Assembly (NCBI GenBank): GCA_028284565.1
Contig: JANQRM010000641.1
Location: 1-8,695 of the forward strand
Direction of reading: 5' to 3'
Origin: Anaerolineae bacterium
GTDB lineage: Bacteria > Chloroflexota > Anaerolineae > Aggregatilineales > Phototrophicaceae
DNA: 8,695 nt
In this document: one piece after another, positions 6,099-8,695 of the stretch
Layout: every line of letters starts with the position of its first letter
Numbering within the stretch: position 1 is the stretch's first letter
The notes under the pieces: model-generated
Told to the model about the DNA's origin: nothing
The model's input: only the letters and a program-made list of their open reading frames with translations
Databases searched by the model: none
Program-made: the position numbers and the translations under genes

Positions 6099-6458
6099 TT
6101 ATTGGTGAATCACATGATGAATTGCCTTGACGCGAAAATTGCGGTCTTGGCAAGCAATCATAAAATCTTGAATACGTTGGCGAATTTTCTTGGTTGACGT
6201 GAAGGCATAAATTTGATGGTTATTCACTTCTTTGCGCTTCAGGACTTTGGCATCGACCAGCGCATCCAATTCTTGCAGGACAGTCTCGACATCTCGGCTA
6301 ATGAATTTGGCAATATGCTCGGCGGTATCCACTGTATGGGGGTTGTCGTGGAAAAAACGTACCAAGTCCCATTTCACAAACGAATTCACCGTATGATGCA
6401 AAAACTCTTGCCATGTGGGGTCGAGTTCATCAGTGTGTCTGCCGATGTCCACATTCAT
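6099..6458 (-). CDS. Winged-helix domain protein
   Basis: The 119-residue protein looks like a small winged helix-turn-helix. Helix one is FVKWDLVRFFHDNP (about 28-41). The HTH-like pair is TAEHIAKFISRDVETVLQEL (45-64). A third helix with ALVDAKVLKR follows (about 66-75), then a short beta wing (HQIYAF) and a C-terminal helical tail ending with several histidines. The pattern resembles ArsR/MarR-type folds and, as I recall, a small Chloroflexota family with a FVKWDLLRFF-like opening. It could regulate its own operon, but the basic recognition-helix pattern is modest, so a protein-binding role is also possible. The ATG at 6456-6458 has AAGGA (6467-6471) eight bases upstream. It heads the run leading to adenosine deaminase and follows secA after 88 bases. 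Confidence 0.75.
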   Translation of the reverse strand: MNVDIGRHTDELDPTWQEFLHHTVNSFVKWDLVRFFHDNPHTVDTAEHIAKFISRDVETVLQELDALVDAKVLKRKEVNNHQIYAFTSTKKIRQRIQDFMIACQDRNFRVKAIHHVIHQ

Positions 6459-6500
6459 ACCATACGTCCTTTTCTGCGATGTGTGATGTTACCTATCTTC

Positions 6501-6530
6501 ACTATACTCGAAGTTTTCGCTGTCCTGCAA
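6501..6530 (-). promoter_or_regulatory. Candidate promoter for the winged-helix/add gene run
   Basis: On the minus strand, TTGCAG (6525-6530) is followed after 18 bases by TATAGT (6501-6506), a good -10 box with a weaker -35. This would give a leader of about 36 bases to the ATG at 6458. A short inverted repeat, CGAA-GTT-TTCG (6509-6519 on the plus strand), sits in the spacer and is a possible operator, perhaps for the winged-helix protein itself. No terminator hairpin is evident after secA, so some read-through from secA is also likely. Confidence 0.4.
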
Positions 6531-6546
6531 AAACAATTATTGATTC

Positions 6547-8695
6547 TTAAGATTTCACCCGTGATGCCTTGCGGTCTTCGCGCATATGGCAATGCTTGTA
6601 TTTCTTCCCGCTTCCACAATGGCACGGGTCGTTTCGTCCGGGACGTTTGACCTTTTGCACGGTTTGTTGCACCGGTGCGCTACTGCCATTGGTGGTGGGA
6701 CGGATCGCTTGCATCTTGCGACGAATGGGTTGACGCTGAGCGACAGCCGGCTGAATTAAGTAGATTTGGCGGGATGCCAATGCGTCGATATTGTCTTCCA
6801 CGATGCGGAACATCTGGAAGGCTTGACGTTGATATTCGACCAGCGGGTCACGTCCGCCGGATGCCATGAGACCAATGCTCTCACGTAGGACATCAAGGTC
6901 GGTGAGGTGACGTTGCCAATATTGGTCGATGGAGTGCAAGATAGTGAGGCGTTCTGCCCGTTCCATTAACCCTTCTTGCACCGCTTCGAGTTCGGTGCGT
7001 TTTTGTTCGAGGGGTTCTCTCGCAAACTCGACCAGACGATTTTGTAGCTCTTCATCACCCATCGTATCAATCGACTCGGCTGTGATATCGGCGGGTACAG
7101 GCAAGCCAGTGGCGACGAGTTGGCGGTAAATCGCGTCGTTATCGAGGTTGCTTTCTGGGTCAAGCAGATCGTCTAAGACAACCCCAATGCGTTCTTCGAT
7201 GAGGTTGAGATAATCGCTATGAAGTTCATCTGCCGATTTGTTGAGCCATTCCTTGCGTTGCCCATAGATAATCCCCCGTTGACGATTCACGACATCATCA
7301 AAATCGAGGACGCGCTTCCGAATGTCGAAGTTATGTCCCTCCACGCGGATTTGCGCTTGTTCGATGGATTTGGAAATCATGCCATGTTCGATAGGCTGGT
7401 CTTCTGGCATGTTCGCCCAACCCATAAACTTCTTCACGCGGTCTTGAGCAAAGCGACGCATCAATTCATCATCCAAGCTGAGGAAAAAGCGTGTTTCGCC
7501 GGGGTCACCTTGCCGTCCAGAGCGTCCACGTAGCTGATTGTCAATCCGACGCGCCTCATGACGTTCCGTGCCAAGTACATACAGTCCGCCTGCGTCTAAG
7601 ACGGTCTTTTTACCTTCTTCACAGATAGCTTCGGCTTCTTTAAGAGTGCTCTTCCACTGGGCATCGCTGGCTTCAGTGACATCAATGCCTTGTTTCCTAA
7701 GCGATTCACGGGCGAGACCTTCTGGATTGCCTCCCAGCAAAATATCGACACCACGACCTGCCATATTGGTGGCGATGGTGACTGCGCCCGGACGACCTGC
7801 TTGGGCGATGATTCCTGCTTCGGATTCATGTGCCTTCGCGTTGAGGACATCGTGTTCGATTCCAGCTTTTTTAAGGCGTTTACTCAGGCGTTCTGAGGTT
7901 TCGATAGCCACTGTACCAATCAGCACTGGTTGATTGTTTTCTTGCAAATCCCGTATCTCATTGACAATGGCATTCCACTTGGCAGTCTCATTCATATAGA
8001 TAAGGTCTTCGGCATCGTCGCGCGCGATGGGGAGGTTGGTGGGGATGGGAACAACATCGAGTTCGTAGATTTTCTCGAATTCTTCCGCTTCGGTGAGAGC
8101 CGTCCCCGTCATGCCTGCGAGTTTGTCATACATCCGGAAGAAGTTCTGGAAGGTGATCGTGGCGAGAGTCATATTCTCGCGCCGTATCTCAACGCCTTCT
8201 TTCGCTTCAATTGCTTGGTGAAGCCCCTCAGAGAAGCGACGACCGGGCATCAACCGTCCGGTAAAATCATCGACAATCACGACTTCGCCATCCTGCACGA
8301 TGTACTCTTTATTGTTTTGATACAGCACTTGCGCGCGCAGGCAATTATCCAAATAGGGTAAAAGTTCGGCATTGGCGGGGTCATAGAGGTCTTCGACACC
8401 CAGTATCTTTTGGACTTTCTCAACGCCAAGTTCAGACAAGAAGGTGATGCGGTCTTTAATATCCACGACATAATCGCCATCAGGTTCCATCTCGTCATCG
8501 TCTACGCTCTCTTGACTACTGGGTTTGAGGCGTTTGACAATCTCAGCAAAGCGACGATAGTTATCCGACGGTTCATCAGCGGGTCCTGAAATAATCAGGG
8601 GTGTCCGCGCCTCGTCAATGAGGATGTTATCAACCTCATCAATGATGGCGTAGTTGAGGTCGCGTTGTGTGAGTTGTTCTTTGGTGAGTACCATG
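6547..8695 (-). CDS. secA: Protein translocase ATPase SecA (partial, N-terminus outside)
   Basis: SecA is the ATP-driven motor that pushes unfolded preproteins through the SecYEG channel. The window holds the last 715 or so codons. The ATG at 8692-8694 is not the start: SecA proteins read RDNMVLT here, and the base before it fits an Asn codon. About 200 residues, including Walker A, lie beyond the right edge. Counting from that Met, visible parts are the Walker B region DEVDNILIDEAR (20-30), MTGTA (195-199) within the helicase core, motif V TNMAGRGVDILLGG (309-322) and motif VI QLRGRSGRQGDPGETRF (387-403). The scaffold and wing domains follow, then SIDQYWQRHLTDLDVLRESIG (588-608). A short linker ends in the SEC-C zinc motif CHCGSGKKYKHCH (691-703), which binds SecB or ribosomes in other bacteria. 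All visible motifs look intact. The reading frame is uninterrupted. Confidence 0.97.
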   Translation of the reverse strand, partial: MVLTKEQLTQRDLNYAIIDEVDNILIDEARTPLIISGPADEPSDNYRRFAEIVKRLKPSSQESVDDDEMEPDGDYVVDIKDRITFLSELGVEKVQKILGVEDLYDPANAELLPYLDNCLRAQVLYQNNKEYIVQDGEVVIVDDFTGRLMPGRRFSEGLHQAIEAKEGVEIRRENMTLATITFQNFFRMYDKLAGMTGTALTEAEEFEKIYELDVVPIPTNLPIARDDAEDLIYMNETAKWNAIVNEIRDLQENNQPVLIGTVAIETSERLSKRLKKAGIEHDVLNAKAHESEAGIIAQAGRPGAVTIATNMAGRGVDILLGGNPEGLARESLRKQGIDVTEASDAQWKSTLKEAEAICEEGKKTVLDAGGLYVLGTERHEARRIDNQLRGRSGRQGDPGETRFFLSLDDELMRRFAQDRVKKFMGWANMPEDQPIEHGMISKSIEQAQIRVEGHNFDIRKRVLDFDDVVNRQRGIIYGQRKEWLNKSADELHSDYLNLIEERIGVVLDDLLDPESNLDNDAIYRQLVATGLPVPADITAESIDTMGDEELQNRLVEFAREPLEQKRTELEAVQEGLMERAERLTILHSIDQYWQRHLTDLDVLRESIGLMASGGRDPLVEYQRQAFQMFRIVEDNIDALASRQIYLIQPAVAQRQPIRRKMQAIRPTTNGSSAPVQQTVQKVKRPGRNDPCHCGSGKKYKHCHMREDRKASRVKS

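Noticed and set aside
7930..8361. 143-codon open frame antisense to secA, and others at 7219-7533 and 7568-7933
   Set aside because: These are shadows of the highly conserved secA frame.

Overview
The window is ordinary chromosomal DNA with a moderate GC content by eye. It is densely coded and has no RNA genes, CRISPR arrays, insertion sequences or phage genes that I can recognise. The style of the SecA tail, the small winged-helix protein downstream of secA, and the proline-rich protein with a one-helix anchor after mutM all suggest a Chloroflexota bacterium, probably from the Anaerolineae side. That placement comes from remembered family style, not from a database search.

Layout. The left end (1-611, minus strand) is the start of dnaE, the DNA polymerase III alpha subunit, cut by the window edge. 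A 244-base divergent intergenic region separates it from mutM/fpg (856-1680, plus), followed nine bases later by a proline-rich membrane-anchored protein (1690-2736, plus) that carries two copies of one small domain. A solitary DUF3592-like two-helix membrane protein (2788-3237, minus) converges on it. An imperfect 21-22 bp direct repeat flanks this solitary gene on both sides. A possible 45-residue ORF (3404-3541, plus) lies in the gap before the next block.

The rest is on the minus strand, so it reads from right to left. It starts with the C-terminal part of secA (6547-8695, cut by the right edge). A promoter-like sequence follows, then a tight five-gene run: a winged-helix protein (6099-6458), two small three-helix membrane proteins whose genes directly abut (5759-6067 and 5459-5758), adenosine deaminase (4353-5414), and an MBL-fold metallohydrolase (3486-4346). 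The gaps in this run are 31, 0, 44 and 6 bases, so it is likely one transcript. Its metabolic content is purine nucleoside deamination plus an unassigned zinc hydrolase; the role of the three small proteins is unknown.

I found no clear new defence or mobile system. The points most worth a second look are the duplicated domain after mutM, the uncharacterised small genes placed with adenosine deaminase, an altered metal-binding motif in that deaminase, and the repeat-flanked DUF3592-like gene.
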